A stretch of 54,436 nt of DNA from Nephromyces sp. MM_2019 (Eukaryota; Apicomplexa; Aconoidasida; Nephromycida), in the NCBI GenBank assembly GCA_015657535.1, contig JADHZB010001380.1, positions 1 to 54,436 of the forward strand. The letters run 5' to 3'. Below the pieces are notes generated by a model. It was not told where the DNA came from. It made no database searches and saw nothing but the letters and a program-made list of their open reading frames with translations. This document shows positions 41,053 to 52,141 of the stretch, piece after piece (position 1 is the stretch's first letter; the number at the start of each line of letters is the position of its first letter). The translations under genes were made by a program, and so were the position numbers.

Positions 41053-41102
41053 NNNNNNNNNNNNNNNNNNNNNNNNNNNNNNNNNNNNNNNNNNNNNNNN
41101 NN
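41053..41102. other. Assembly gap (50 N)
   Basis: Exactly 50 N bases. The round length suggests a placeholder of unknown true size, so the sequence on either side may not be contiguous at this distance. Confidence 1.
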
Positions 41103-43708
41103 ATAGCATAAATCGGTGATGACGGCTCTACAGTAAGTAGGGCCGGGCCTATCGCCCATTTGGCACGCTGCGGAGCCCAAATACCACGATTTGTTCCGCT
41201 AGTCCTACATCTCACAAACTTCTGTGTGCGATTGTCAATTGGAGTTTGATATAGTCCCGTGCCATATATATAGATAGATGATATATACATATATAAGTTG
41301 TGACCTTTTTCAACTTCTAGACATTCCTACTTTCATGTACACTATCTCATCAATCTGCATAGGGAAAAATTTGGTTGCATTTTCACCTGCGCCACACACA
41401 TGAACCCACCTAATCGTCTTCATCTAATGCTCTCTCCATGAAGTCTATGCCTATGTGCTTTGTATATATGAATGGCGTAATCATATATACTCTTCGGGAA
41501 AATCACTTTTCCACATGACGGCTTGCTGCCTGTGGGGAACATATGCCACATAGAGAACAGCCACGTACCCCATATTGTATTGAAGAGGAGGCAGATACTT
41601 TTGAGCAAAAGGTGCTCCAGGACAAGCGTGGAGTAATCTGCGTTCGACTCTTCATCCCTACCTTAACAGTGCCATGAGGCCTCCTCACTTTGCGAAAAGT
41701 GGAACCCTCTCTTTTGTGAAGGTAGTTTTATGTGGGTAAACGATAGGAAGAGACTGCACTTTTTGTGCTCTTGCAGAAAAAGAGGTATCAAACCGAGAGT
41801 GTTGGTACGTAGATTTCACGTCAAAAAATAGATTGGTAGCCCTTACAAGTAGATAAAAATGGTGGCATGCACATTATTTGATAACTGTTGCATCGTTTAA
41901 GAGCTGCCGCAATGTTTGCGGCCTTCGGAAGGTTTGTTTTAGACACGAATACGCTTGTAAAGCAAAGGCATCGTAACCACAATCTTGAGATTTGTTGTGG
42001 GAATAAGAAAGGAGGATTTTTCAGCTTGCTCGTAGATGAAAGATCTTGTCGTGTGTGGTTTATCTGCGTGTAATTTTTCACAGGTTAAAATTCAAATTTA
42101 AAAACCTCCTATTTCGGGATTTTCTGGTAGTTTTAGACTCTGATTCGATTGGTGGAGTTTGTAGGGTATCTTTGGTGCTTTATTCAGTGGGATTTGAAGT
42201 ATGTAGCATTCAACATATTGAGGAATATCATTCTATTTGTCCGGGTCGTGGAATCTTTTTAATGACGAGTACTTGCAACGCCATCTGGCAAGCAAAGTCA
42301 GTGCATATTGCTTCCCGTTTTACGGTTTTTTGTGTGGCTGCTTTGTCCATCTCAATAATTAATGGGCTGCGTACCTCTTCTTATTACAGAAATATCGAGC
42401 TTTGTTCGTATGTTGACGAAACATAGTGCTTTCGAAGGTTTAACACGTGTGTTTATGAAATTTTGTGTAATTTGCGCATTTTTTGTTGTGTGTAGTCGCC
42501 GAGAACGTCGCTCCCAACATTGTTTGGAAAGTTTTGTGTACGCATGGATTAAGTGTGTATGTTTCACAGTTTTAAATAAAGTTCAATGAGAAAAGAAGCC
42601 AATTTTTTCTCAAAAATACTCGGAGAAAAACCCTATCATGAATGAATTTCCCCTAAACTCTCCAGCCAATTTTCTTGGTTTTTGCGGAATTTTCTGTTTC
42701 AAATTCTGCTATTTTGCGCGTAAATATTTGCATACACTGCTTTTCTTCTTGTTTACAATTTTTTGTATGAGAAAGTTGTATTCTTACTATGGTTTGGGTT
42801 TTTGTTTTGTACTTGAATGCACCTTACTAGGAGCGTTTTCGAGTGAATGAAAGTGTATTTTTGAGCTTTAGGAAGTGAAAAAATGGTGGTGAGAGAGGCC
42901 TGTGTTTTGTGTTTTTTACAGTAGAATATTTGAGTGATTTTTGCATGTAGGTTTTGTTGTATGTGGCTCATTCAGCAGCTCTTCATGTGTGTGCGTATTC
43001 ATGCAGTACAAGATATGTGCAGCTGCTGGTGTGTGTATAAATGAAGTGTAGAGGTATGTGTTTTTGTGTAATGTGCCTATGTATGCTTGTATGTGTTTGT
43101 GAATATTGCACGTTCATGCGCATATGAATGTGTATATATGTATGTGTTTTTTACCTGCACTTGTGTCTGTTGTACCTGAATTTGTGTGCTTGTGTGTGGT
43201 TGTTATGTTCCTTTTAGATTCGCTTCATCTCGTAGTTTGTGCGCATATATAATCTTTCTTATCGCTGTCTAGCTCCATCTCTGAATCTTTGCTTATCTCT
43301 TTGAAAATTACCCTGGGTATGCTGTTTTCAACTTTTTGTAGACTATTCACAAGTCACGGAATGAGTTTGTACAGTCCTTGGCTTTTGGCGATGTTTTACG
43401 GTTAAAGAGAATTTCAGAAGGGAAGAAGGAGCATTTACTCGCAAAAAGAGGAGGAAAATCGTGGTAATTCAGGCTCAGTTGCAAACGCTGGGAAGGCACC
43501 AAGAATGTGATAATTTTGTTAGAAAGAGAGGTAGGAGGAAGCTCTTTTTTTGGAGGTTTCAATGAAACTCCGGGAGGGAGGAGGTTAAACGTATGCAGCC
43601 ATCTTCCTGTGATGAAGAGAAGGTTTTCTTGGAAGCAGATAGGAGAAATTTTAATTTTTTTTTGTGAAGGAACATCGAAAAACGATGGAGAACAAGAAGA
43701 GGGGATTG

Positions 43709-43829
43709 CATGAGAAAAACGATTGGAACGGGAAGATCAATATCTACAAAATCGAGTGGAATTTGTAGCGATTTGGGGGGAAAAGTAGAGACGTCATCAT
43801 CTGCAAGAGGGAGTAGGCTTCGGAGGAGG
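43709..43829 (+). CDS. Possible first exon of an unknown gene
   Basis: ATG at 43709 opens a frame (MRKTIGTGRSISTKSSGIC, then Ser/Arg-rich to SRLRRRK) that runs to a donor AAG/GTTTGT. It is basic and Ser-rich. No compatible acceptor was found before the EF-hand start, and competing frames in the same purine-rich block are also open, so this is only a candidate. Confidence 0.2.
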
Positions 43830-44350
43830 AAGGTTTGTTTTTTCGTGTGTTGAAGCTTTCTTTATCACATTAATGCCTCCTTGAAGAATGTTATGACGAG
43901 GTGATTGAGGTAAAATTCCTATGTTTTTGTTATTTACAAGCTAGAAGATTTTGTGGATAGAGGGTGTAATTCTTGGGTTGTTTTGCTTTTGTGGTGGTTT
44001 CTAGTTTTCCATCATCATCTTTAGCATCTTCATCATCCTTTTCATCATAGTTCCTGTTGATCTTCTTCACCTTTTTCTTCTTCATCTTCTTCATCTTTTT
44101 CATCTTTTGCTTGTTCTGCGTGAAATTACAGTAATGTTTTATCAAAAAGTTTACCTCCGTTCATGTAGCTATCTTTTAAGTTGAAGATAATTTTGGATGT
44201 GAAGCTGCATCAGCTCTTTTAAGAACGTGGTGAAGTTTGAGAGCTTTGCGCCGTTTTTATAGTGAAGTTTGGGGTGAAATGATTGTCATCATGATCAAGA
44301 GAAAATGTATGCGTGTGATGGCAGCCTGGAGTTCTCTCTTATATGTTTAT

Positions 44351-44392
44351 CTCAGAGATCTCTCTTGTCTATGTACCTCAGAGATCTCTCTT
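44351..44392. repeat. 16-base direct repeat with palindromic core
   Basis: CTCAGAGATCTCTCTT occurs at 44351 and 44377. The core AGAGATCTCT is self-complementary. It sits 60-100 bases upstream of the EF-hand gene start codon and could be a promoter or 5' UTR element, which is inference only. Confidence 0.65.
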
Positions 44393-44453
44393 ACCTGTGT
44401 GTGTGCCTGGAGTATTCTACTGTAGACGAAGGTTTAAAGACTTTCCTTTAAAG

Positions 44454-47400
44454 ATGGCATGTTGCGGAAGGAGTGGAATCAATGATATCTTGGAAGCCGT
44501 CGCTCAGCCCTCTTTTGCGGAGGTGTGTAAACGTGTTACCTCGAAGACGAATCTCACTTCGAAAGAGGTATCACTGTTATATATAAGGTAAGTCTGTGAA
44601 CGAGATGTTGTTTGTGTGTTGGCATGTGGTTGATGGTGTGTATTATTTTGATGTGTTACTGTGTTTTTTTGATGTATTAGGAGTGTTGTGTGTATTTCTT
44701 GGTGTGCTAATATGTGTTTATAACTTGTGCAGGATCGTATATACTCTCCAATTTATGCTGCCATGCACTTTATTTGCTGCACACACATGTATGTGGCTAC
44801 TCTTCAATGCCTGTTTTATATGCCAGTTGTATGGGTGCGTTAGTTTCAAGATTACTTCGCTGAATAAAGAGGTTTGGAAAATTTTCGGTGAGCGGGAAAG
44901 TGTGTGCGAAGTGCATGAATGTGTGTTTGTGAGCTTTTCAAAGGAATCTACGGCCTTTTAAGTTGACTTTACACTCCTAGAAGCACATACATTAACACAT
45001 GAAATAATGTATGAAAGCATATGCAGCTTCACTCGAATGCTCTTGTTCGCCATATTAGTGCTTCATTCGGAAAAATACGCACACACATGCACATTTAAAG
45101 GGAGAGCTTCCTGCGTACATATGGTGGCTTCGTACCGTTACTACTTAGCACACACATCTTGTCGTGTTACAAAGCTTCGCTATAAAAGTCTCGTGTCTCT
45201 TAGGATTTTGTTTTCTTCCTCTTCTTCGTCTCTTTTTCCTCTGTATTCGCCTTTGTCCACTTCTTCCTCTTCTCCTTTTCGTTCTGCTTCTTCTTCTTCT
45301 TCTTTTCCACCTCATGATGTTTTCAGATTCAAAAGAATATCAGTGGGGGGGTATCTCTCTTTTGAGAAGTTCAGAGAAGCGCTTGGCATGCTGGGGATGC
45401 TTGATGATCCCTTCTTGTCTGAACGCATCTTTTCAGCCTTTGATTGGAATGAAGATGGCGCAGTATGTATTCTCTTAGTAGGAGTGCATGATTGACTGGT
45501 GTGTATGTGTGTGACTTGATGACGTGTGTGTAACTGGGCAACGCGTGTGTAACTTCGTATGTGTGTTACTTGATGTGTGTGTCACCTCATGATTTTTATG
45601 TATATATCAGATTTAGTGGCTTGCAAATCTAATTATTTTATGGCCTGTGTGTGCATTTTCTTCTATCTAGTGTGTGCGTGTGCAAGCTAGCCTGTAGATA
45701 ATTGTTATGCACAATTAGAGGGTATTAAAATGGCTCTTCAAGCTAGATAGCAATTGCTCATGTGTCTGTGTGTATAGGTTTTTGTGAGTCGCTTTCGAGC
45801 ATCCCCCTATCACGCACTTTTCAACCCGATAGGCAGCACTCTTCTTGCCTTTATATGAGCTTTTGGCTACTGCCACAAGCATTGAATGTGTGTACCTATA
45901 CTTAATTCTCCACTTTGTGTGTGTTTTTAGATGCAGAAAACTATTAAAATCATTGCTAGCTGGGTGTACGTACACTTGATAGCAATCCTCATTTGCAGTG
46001 TGAAATTCGCTTTACTTTTCAGCTCGATTTTGAGGAGTTTGCTAATTCATTGGGTATTATGATGAGGGGAACAGATGAGCAGAAACTGAGGTTTTCTTTC
46101 AGAATCTTCACAAGCAGGCAAGTAACGCAGTGTACTTACTTCGCTAGTAGAGCTGTTAATGGGGTTAAGCCGGTTTATCTTTGATATTTTATGCTGGTCG
46201 TTGATCTTTTTGGTGTGTTACTCGCATAGGGATGCACACACGCAAAGATTGCCTTAAGAGATGCGAGAATGTTGACATAAGGATGCACGCACATACACGC
46301 ATAGATACTCCTGAGGATGCGAACATGTTGGAATTATGATGCACACACTCACATTGGCTCAAAGCCATACATGCACGTTGATTTGGGAAAAAAAAGCACA
46401 CACTGGCGTAAGGCCACACACACATAATAGCATAATGCCACACCCACTAGTCTAAGGATACATATGTACTTACTTGGCGGAGGTCAAATTGCCGCACACT
46501 CGTGTCTGTGCTAAGGGGCACCCACGTCTACTCCGGGACACACATGTCTCTGTTAACGAACGCACATGCACACGTCTCTGTCGACACACATACAAATATC
46601 TGGCAACACACACACGCGCCTCTGCCAACACATACACACTCAATGATCTCCGTAGCACCCGTATGTACTGTATGATACCTGCAAGCGTAGCGCAATCTAC
46701 ATGCAGGGATATATGCTCTATGTAAGATCACGTGTGTGTGGCTTCATGCTTCACTGTCTTTAGAGTTAATAGAGCCATTGATTCTGCTAGCGATCGAAAG
46801 GAGGCAAGTTCGAGTAACTTTTCCAAGCTATATTCGTCTCATAGTAATGATCAGGTAGTTAACACACACGCGCTATCTTTAGCAGAGTTTGTTGATTTGA
46901 TGAAGCAGATTCACAGCACGACGACTTCTTTTTTTGGAGGAGAAAAGGGTATGTACAGTGATGATGTGATGCTTCGCTTTTGTTGAGGTTCTGATTGTGG
47001 CGCTTTTTAACGAGCATTATGTGTGTATGTGTGTTACTGTGTGTGTATGTGTGTTACTGTGTGTTTTTATGGGTGTGTGCATATGTTGGTGTGCGTATAT
47101 TTCTGCTTGGGTATGTATGTGCCTGTATTTTTGTTTTGTATGTATGCTGGTGTGTATTTTACCTGTGTGTATAACTATATGTGTGTGTGCGCGTGTGCAC
47201 GTGTAAAGAATGTAGATGTAGGGCTAGGGATTGTCTGTATATACACTTCACTGTGTGTGCTTTTTCTTCTTTGTTTCAGTTCCACTCTATGAAAAAAGGC
47301 TGGAGTTCCTCTTTCAAAGCTTATCCTCTCGCAACGTTGATGGGAATCTCCACATGACCTTTGAAGAGTATGTTGAAGATATGCTATCGTATAATCTATG

Positions 47401-50400
47401 AAAGCGCTCCTGTGTGTGTGGATAACTGTATGTGCTTGTGGTGGCTGTATACTATACATGTTTTTGGCACCTGTACAACTACGTGTGTGTATCGTAGATA
47501 TAGAATTATGCATGTGTGTGGCAGCTTTACAGCTATGTGTGTGCGGCATCTATGCAACTATCCATATATGTGTTACCTGTGCAACTACGTGTGTGTGTGT
47601 CGTAGCTGTATAATTATAGATGTGTGTGGCAGCTATACGGCTATGCGTGTGTGTTGTAGCTGTATAATTATAGATGTGTGTGGCACCTTTGCAATTATGT
47701 GTGTGTAGCTAGAATTTATCGCTTAATCGACCAACTTCATGTGTGCTGGGCAGCTTTGAAAATGCGGTGAAAAGCTCTGCTGAGTTCCTTGGAATGCTTG
47801 GAGTGTATCCAAACAGTTACTCATATCCGACGGGAGTAACAAACATTTCTCCTAGGAGCACACCCCTTCATTTACCCCTAGGTAGGTGCTCATTACGCGT
47901 GTGTGTGTTTCTGGTTTAAATTTCGTTTGTGTGTTGTTGAAATGGTGTGTGAATAAGATGCATGTAGCATGTCAGCATGGTGTGTGTTTTTGGCGGCTTA
48001 ATGTGTGCACCTCGCTTATTACTTTGAGAAGGAGTGGATGTACGTTTTTCTTATTTGTGTGTGTGTGTGTGTGTGTGTGCGTGTGTGTGTGCGTGTGTGT
48101 GTGTGTGTGTGTGTATGTGTATTTCAGTCTACCTGTATATGTGTCTATCTACGTTTTGCGCCTGTGTGTGTGTATAAATTTTATATCCCTCTGTGCGTGT
48201 GTATATTTTATTTACCTTTACGTGGTGTGTGTGTGTGTGTGCATGTTTATCTCTATTTTATACTTGTATATATGTGTATTTTATGCCTGCCTATGTATGT
48301 TGAACCTGTATATGTATGTGTGTATGTTGCTATATTTGTCTGTGTTTGTGTGTATAGACTGCCTAACTTAAGCTTTTCGTCTATACTTTGCAAGATGATA
48401 CGCATTCCTACGCTGACCCAACTTTCCGGCATCATAAGGAGGCTGCTCGTATCACCTATGAAGTGGAAGAATTCAATAAACTGAGCTCTTATCAGCAGCT
48501 GTTTAGGGCTAGCTTTGATGAGCTAAACCTAGCTTTAAACACTCTCTTCACCTCATTGGTGGGTTGCCTATATATAGCAGCTGCGTTTCTCTGGGTTCTT
48601 TGTGTGTGTGCGAAATCTCTGTGGGTGTGTGCGAAATGTCTGTGGGTGTGTGCGAAATTCTCGCTTGCCAAGTGCTTGTATATGCACCGAATGCTTTTGT
48701 GTGCGCAGATCCTTTTGTGTATACGAAATGATAGCGTGCGTGCCAAGCGCTCTTTTGTGGCTATGCTATATTCCTATTACTGTGTGTGGTTTTTAGGTTC
48801 GCTCCAATGCATGAGGTTTTCTTTTTTTTAAGTTTTGTATGTGTGTAGCTTCTTGTACGTGCTCTTTGATTGCGTGATCAAAGTGTGACGTATTAATTGT
48901 CTTCGCTGTGTGGTGTGTGTGTGTTGTGGCGTCTTCTTGTTAGTCTTAAATATTAAGAGGCTAATCATTGTGTGTGCAGCGTAAGTCCAAAGATTCTACG
49001 CCTCTTGTTAAGCAACTCAACGGGTCACCTGTAGGTTCTTCAGAAGATACGAAGCGTAGTGGAGTATCCCCTGAGTATATAGCAGGTTGCTTTGTAGCTT
49101 GATGCATTTGTGAGGGTGTGTGTGTGTATTGTGAGTGAGTATTTTGTGTGTGTGTATTGTGAGTGAGTATTTTGTGTGTGTGTATTGTGAGTGAGTATTT
49201 TGTGTGTGTGTATTGTGAGTGAGTATTTTGTGTGTGTGTATTGTGAGTGAGTATTTTGTGTGTGTGTATTGTGAGTGAGTATTTTGTGTGTGTGTATTGT
49301 GAGTGAGTATTTTGTGTGTGTGTATTGTGAGTGAGTATTTTGTGTGTGTGTATTGTGAGTGAGTATTTTGTGTGTGTGTGTCTTTGTGAGCATGCATATA
49401 TGTGTATGATGGTGTTTGTGCCTTTTTGTATGTTTGTCTGTGTGCGTATACTTCTGTGTGTCTTGGTCTGTGTGTATTTTTATCTGCATTTTTGCTCGTG
49501 TGTGTGTTTGCATTTTTTCTCATGTGTATTTTTGTCTGTGTGTGTGTATCCTTACCCCTGTATTGACAAGCACCTACATTTGCCTGCATATGTGTCGAAT
49601 TTTTGTTTGACATTTTCCTTTCTTTTTCATTGATAGATGAAGAAGCAGACAATAGGAGTAATGCTGCTGCTTTATACTTGGAAAGCAGATATCGAAATTC
49701 TGATGAAGCGTTGAATTTTACACACCAAGAAAAGGAAGAATCAGTTCACAACGGTGTTTCGGAGCATGCAGATATGGTATTGTGTGTGGTTGTGTGTGTT
49801 TGTGTGTGTTTGTGTGTGTATCTCTGTATTTGTGTGTTACTATATTTGCATCTGTGTTTGTGTGAATTGCTCTGTGTATGTATTTTTTTCCATCTTGTTG
49901 ATATCTGTTCAATTGTTGGTGTACGTACACTCCTCATACCTCTCGTATCAACCACCGTGGATTGCTTATATGATTACTGTATGATTCTGCGATTCATAAG
50001 AGGTTTGAGGCGTTGGAGCGGCATTCTAGTCTTCAACTTGAAGCTTAAATTTTTTGTTGATTGTTGGCGTATGTCCGTCGTGTGAGTATGTGTATTTTTT
50101 TAATATCATGGAGTTTATGAGTTTTTTATCGGGGTTAGGCAAGGGCGGACTGTAGTTGCCCTAGTGTATGTACACACATGCTATTTCTCTTAGCTAATAT
50201 ATGGTGCCTCTTCTTTATGATATATGGTGGCTTTTTTATCTATTTTTGAGTAATTATTGACTTTTCTCCTTCCTGACGTTTAAGCCAATCTGTCTCATCC
50301 CTCTTTCTACCCATCGCTTCTTCATTGAGCTTTCTACATTGTTAAAGATGATGCGCACATGCACACCGGCCACCGCATTCACTCAAAGAGGCAGTCATCG

Positions 50401-51449
50401 CCTGCTTTTATTCTTATTGATTTTCCCCCACTTTACCTACCCCGGTTTGTACACCCCCCAAGAGCCAACTCACTGTATAACACCACCCACTAGTCCACTT
50501 ACTGTGGTATACACCCTCACCACCACCCCACGCTTTACCCCCCTCATTCCCCACCAAAATGTAGCCCTCCATCCTTTCCCCCCTTGTTTCCCCCCCCCAC
50601 TTCACCCTCCTCTAATTCATCCCCTCTTTTTTACCCCATCCCTACCTTTCGACCCTCCAGTTTCTTTCCCCCCTTGGTGGCTACCCTTCAAAAAACCAAG
50701 ATTCTGTAATCGATTTTATCACCTCAATGGGTAGCAATATCTTCAAATCACTAGGGAGCTCTGAAGCGTCAGGGAAGGATGAAGCGGAAGATGCGGGGGG
50801 CAGTAGTGTGGGGGGAGATGAGCTTGTGAAGAAAGAAGCAAGTGAAATCCTAGGAAACTCAAATGGTAAAGCTATTTTCACGAAAAATTATTGCGTGTGT
50901 GTGAAATACAACTAGTAGGTGTGATCAATAGAAATATTAGTGTGTGCGAGACTCACTCGATTAGTAGAAATTATTAGCAGGAAAAGCTGTGTGTGAAGTT
51001 ATGATAGTATGTGTGAGATATACCTAGTAGATAATATCATTAGAAATGTGTGTTTGTGAATTGATGCTGGTGGCCTCTATATTTGTGCGTGTGCGAGATT
51101 AAGGTGGCATTTTTTTAGTTTTAGGTTCCTGATGCATGTAGCAAGTAGGGATTCCGAATTGGCGATTTGTGTTTTTGGCTTTGTGCTTATCTATGTCTGT
51201 GCCTTTTTGCGTATATATGAGTCCGTGTGTCTGCATCTGTGTGTGTGTTTGTGTGTCTGCGTCTGCGTGTCTATGTGCCTACGTCTCTGTGTGTGCGAAA
51301 ATTTCAAAGAAAATTCACTTTTTTCGTACTTTTTCGGGTATTATAGGAATGTTGATTTTATTCCCTCTGTAGCAGATTTCGTGTTTATGAAGGAAGGCAG
51401 GCTGCTACTTGGGAGGGTTATGTGTTTTGGGCGTAGAAAGCTGCTTAGG
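44454..51449 (+). CDS. EF-hand calcium-binding protein, exons 1-11
   Basis: Start ATG in context AAAGATGGC; first residues MACCGRSG. Exons: 44454-44587, 45327-45462, 46023-46117, 46764-46948, 47280-47367, 47754-47881, 48395-48558, 48980-49085, 49637-49776, 50661-50865, and 51373-51416 (or to 51449). All junction phases match. Exons 2-3 encode a canonical EF loop, DWNEDGALDFEE (84-95; D, N, D, G, L, E at the expected positions), preceded by a helix-loop-helix with SVGGYLSFEKF. Exon 4 is an insert before LSLAEFVDLMKQI. Exons 5-6 give a second, degenerate loop (NVDGNLHMTFEDF) with two extra residues. From about residue 256 the protein becomes a helical segment (FRASFDELNLALNTLF) and Ser/Glu-rich linkers. 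Exon 11 (FMKEGRLLLGR) weakly recalls the start of a PH domain. The C-terminal domain lies further right or beyond the window, so the family (kinase, lipid enzyme or adaptor) is open. Confidence 0.82.
45207..45324 (+). other. Long pyrimidine tract before EF-hand exon 2
   Basis: About 115 bases of almost pure pyrimidine on the sense strand (CTTCCTCTTCTTC and similar), ending in TTTTCAG at the exon 2 acceptor. It is far longer than a usual polypyrimidine tract and forms a homopurine-homopyrimidine stretch. Confidence 0.7.
45964..45975. promoter_or_regulatory. GTGTACGTACAC palindrome in EF-hand intron 2
   Basis: A perfect 12-base palindrome, 47 bases before the AG acceptor of exon 3. It matches the core of the elements at 235 and 49918. 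Confidence 0.35.
46118..46763 (+). other. EF-hand intron 3: CA-rich, probable GC-AG intron
   Basis: The upstream exon ends AGCAG and the intron begins GCAAGT, a strong GC donor. Using the nearby GT (GTAACG) instead would force a stop at the next exon. The interior (46200-46660) is rich in CACACA and ACACAC on the sense strand, the reverse of the TG-rich introns around it. The acceptor is TCTTTAG. Confidence 0.6.
47602..47685. repeat. 54-base repeat in EF-hand intron 5
   Basis: The 30-base word beginning GTAGCTGTATAATTATAGAT occurs at 47602 and 47656. More diverged relatives fill 47,440-47,700, each containing GTGTGTG and a GCAACTA/GCAGCTA motif. This is a decayed minisatellite within the intron. 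Confidence 0.7.
48056..48120 (+). repeat. (TG)n microsatellite in EF-hand intron 6
   Basis: About 65 bases of TG repeat on the sense strand with two TGC interruptions and one ATG near the end; the longest dinucleotide tract in the window. It lies in the intron between exons 6 and 7. Confidence 0.9.
49127..49378 (+). repeat. 28-bp minisatellite, nine copies, EF-hand intron 8
   Basis: Nine head-to-tail copies of a 28-base unit made of TATTGTGAGTGAGTATTT plus TGTGTGTGTG; the copies appear identical by eye. The array sits entirely in the intron between exons 8 and 9. The unit length is not a multiple of three, and neither flanking exon contains the unit. Perfect identity suggests recent expansion. 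Confidence 0.92.
49918..49933. promoter_or_regulatory. GGTGTACGTACACTCC element in EF-hand intron 9
   Basis: Identical over 16 bases to the element at 235-250. A one-mismatch relative, GTGTACATACAC, lies at 51723-51734. Confidence 0.35.
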
Positions 51450-51854
51450 GTGTCGACAGCGCACTGAAGATGAGCATCGGACGATATTGCTATCTCTAGT
51501 GTTTCATATGGGAGTATGTGTGTGTTATCTTATGACAATTATAGTGTAAAAAGAGGGTTGTTTTTGATTAAAGACGCAGGTTCTCTTGTGGTATGCAGGG
51601 ACACATATAAGAAGATGTGTGCGCGTATGTGTATGTTGCCAAAACTTGTTCGTGGCTTTCTAAGCCTTCCAACTTTGAAGTTTATTCTTCAAAAGTAATA
51701 TGAATTATTGGAATTGAAGCGAGTGTACATACACCTCAGCTGCAATACAGTGCAGTAGCCAGTTCATCGATGGCTGCTGCGGATGTGCTTGTCGAGTTCA
51801 CTAGCTCTTGGAGGGCGCGCATGTTATGAATAGGCAAAAAATTGGTTTTAGTCG

Positions 51855-52080
51855 AGAGGCTCATACACTTGCACACACGCACGCACACACATGTCGATGC
51901 GATTTAATAATGTGCTGTGCAGTTTTGCAGACGCACGTAAATACATGTAGATGTGAGTTAGTGCTACTCTACCTTTCATACTTGTGGCTACGAGTGATGC
52001 TGCTCTACCACACACATGTAGATGCACTTGAATGCTCCTCTACCTTTCACGCATGCACACACACGATTGCGTTTGAACAT
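51855..52080 (+). repeat. CA-rich block on the sense strand
   Basis: CACACACGCACGCACACACA followed by several copies of ACACATGTAGATG and CTCTACCTTTCA. As in intron 3, the polarity is CA in the + transcript direction, opposite to most introns of this gene. It is flanked by the exon starting at 52142. Confidence 0.6.
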
Positions 52081-52141
52081 GCATTGCCTGCTAAACACAA
52101 TGTAGGGGAGTATATAAGTGTGAACTCCTTGCAATGTTTAG

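Larger units (their letters stand above)
41103..44453. other. Interval before the EF-hand gene; weak exon candidates only
   Basis: From about 42.9 kb TG-rich sequence resumes on the + strand, as in the EF-hand introns. A purine-rich stretch at 43,380-43,830 has several open frames. A stretch at 43,990-44,115 is pyrimidine-rich; read on the minus strand it gives a Lys/Asp-rich low-complexity peptide. None could be linked to a gene. Confidence 0.45.

Noticed and set aside
43930..44145. Lys/Asp-rich minus-strand frame
   Set aside because: Explained by a TTC/ATC-type pyrimidine microsatellite; no splice partners were found.
47886..48371. 161-codon Cys/Val-rich + frame
   Set aside because: Product of TG dinucleotide repeats read as Cys-Val; it lies within EF-hand intron 6.
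49017..49652. 211-codon minus-strand frame of His/Thr/Asn repeats
   Set aside because: It is the translation of the 28-bp minisatellite and TG-rich intron on the antisense strand; the sense strand has phase-matched exons.
49960..50050. Exon-like piece HKRFEALERHSSLQLEA in EF-hand intron 9
   Set aside because: A stop follows before any usable donor, and exon 9 joins exon 10 in phase without it.
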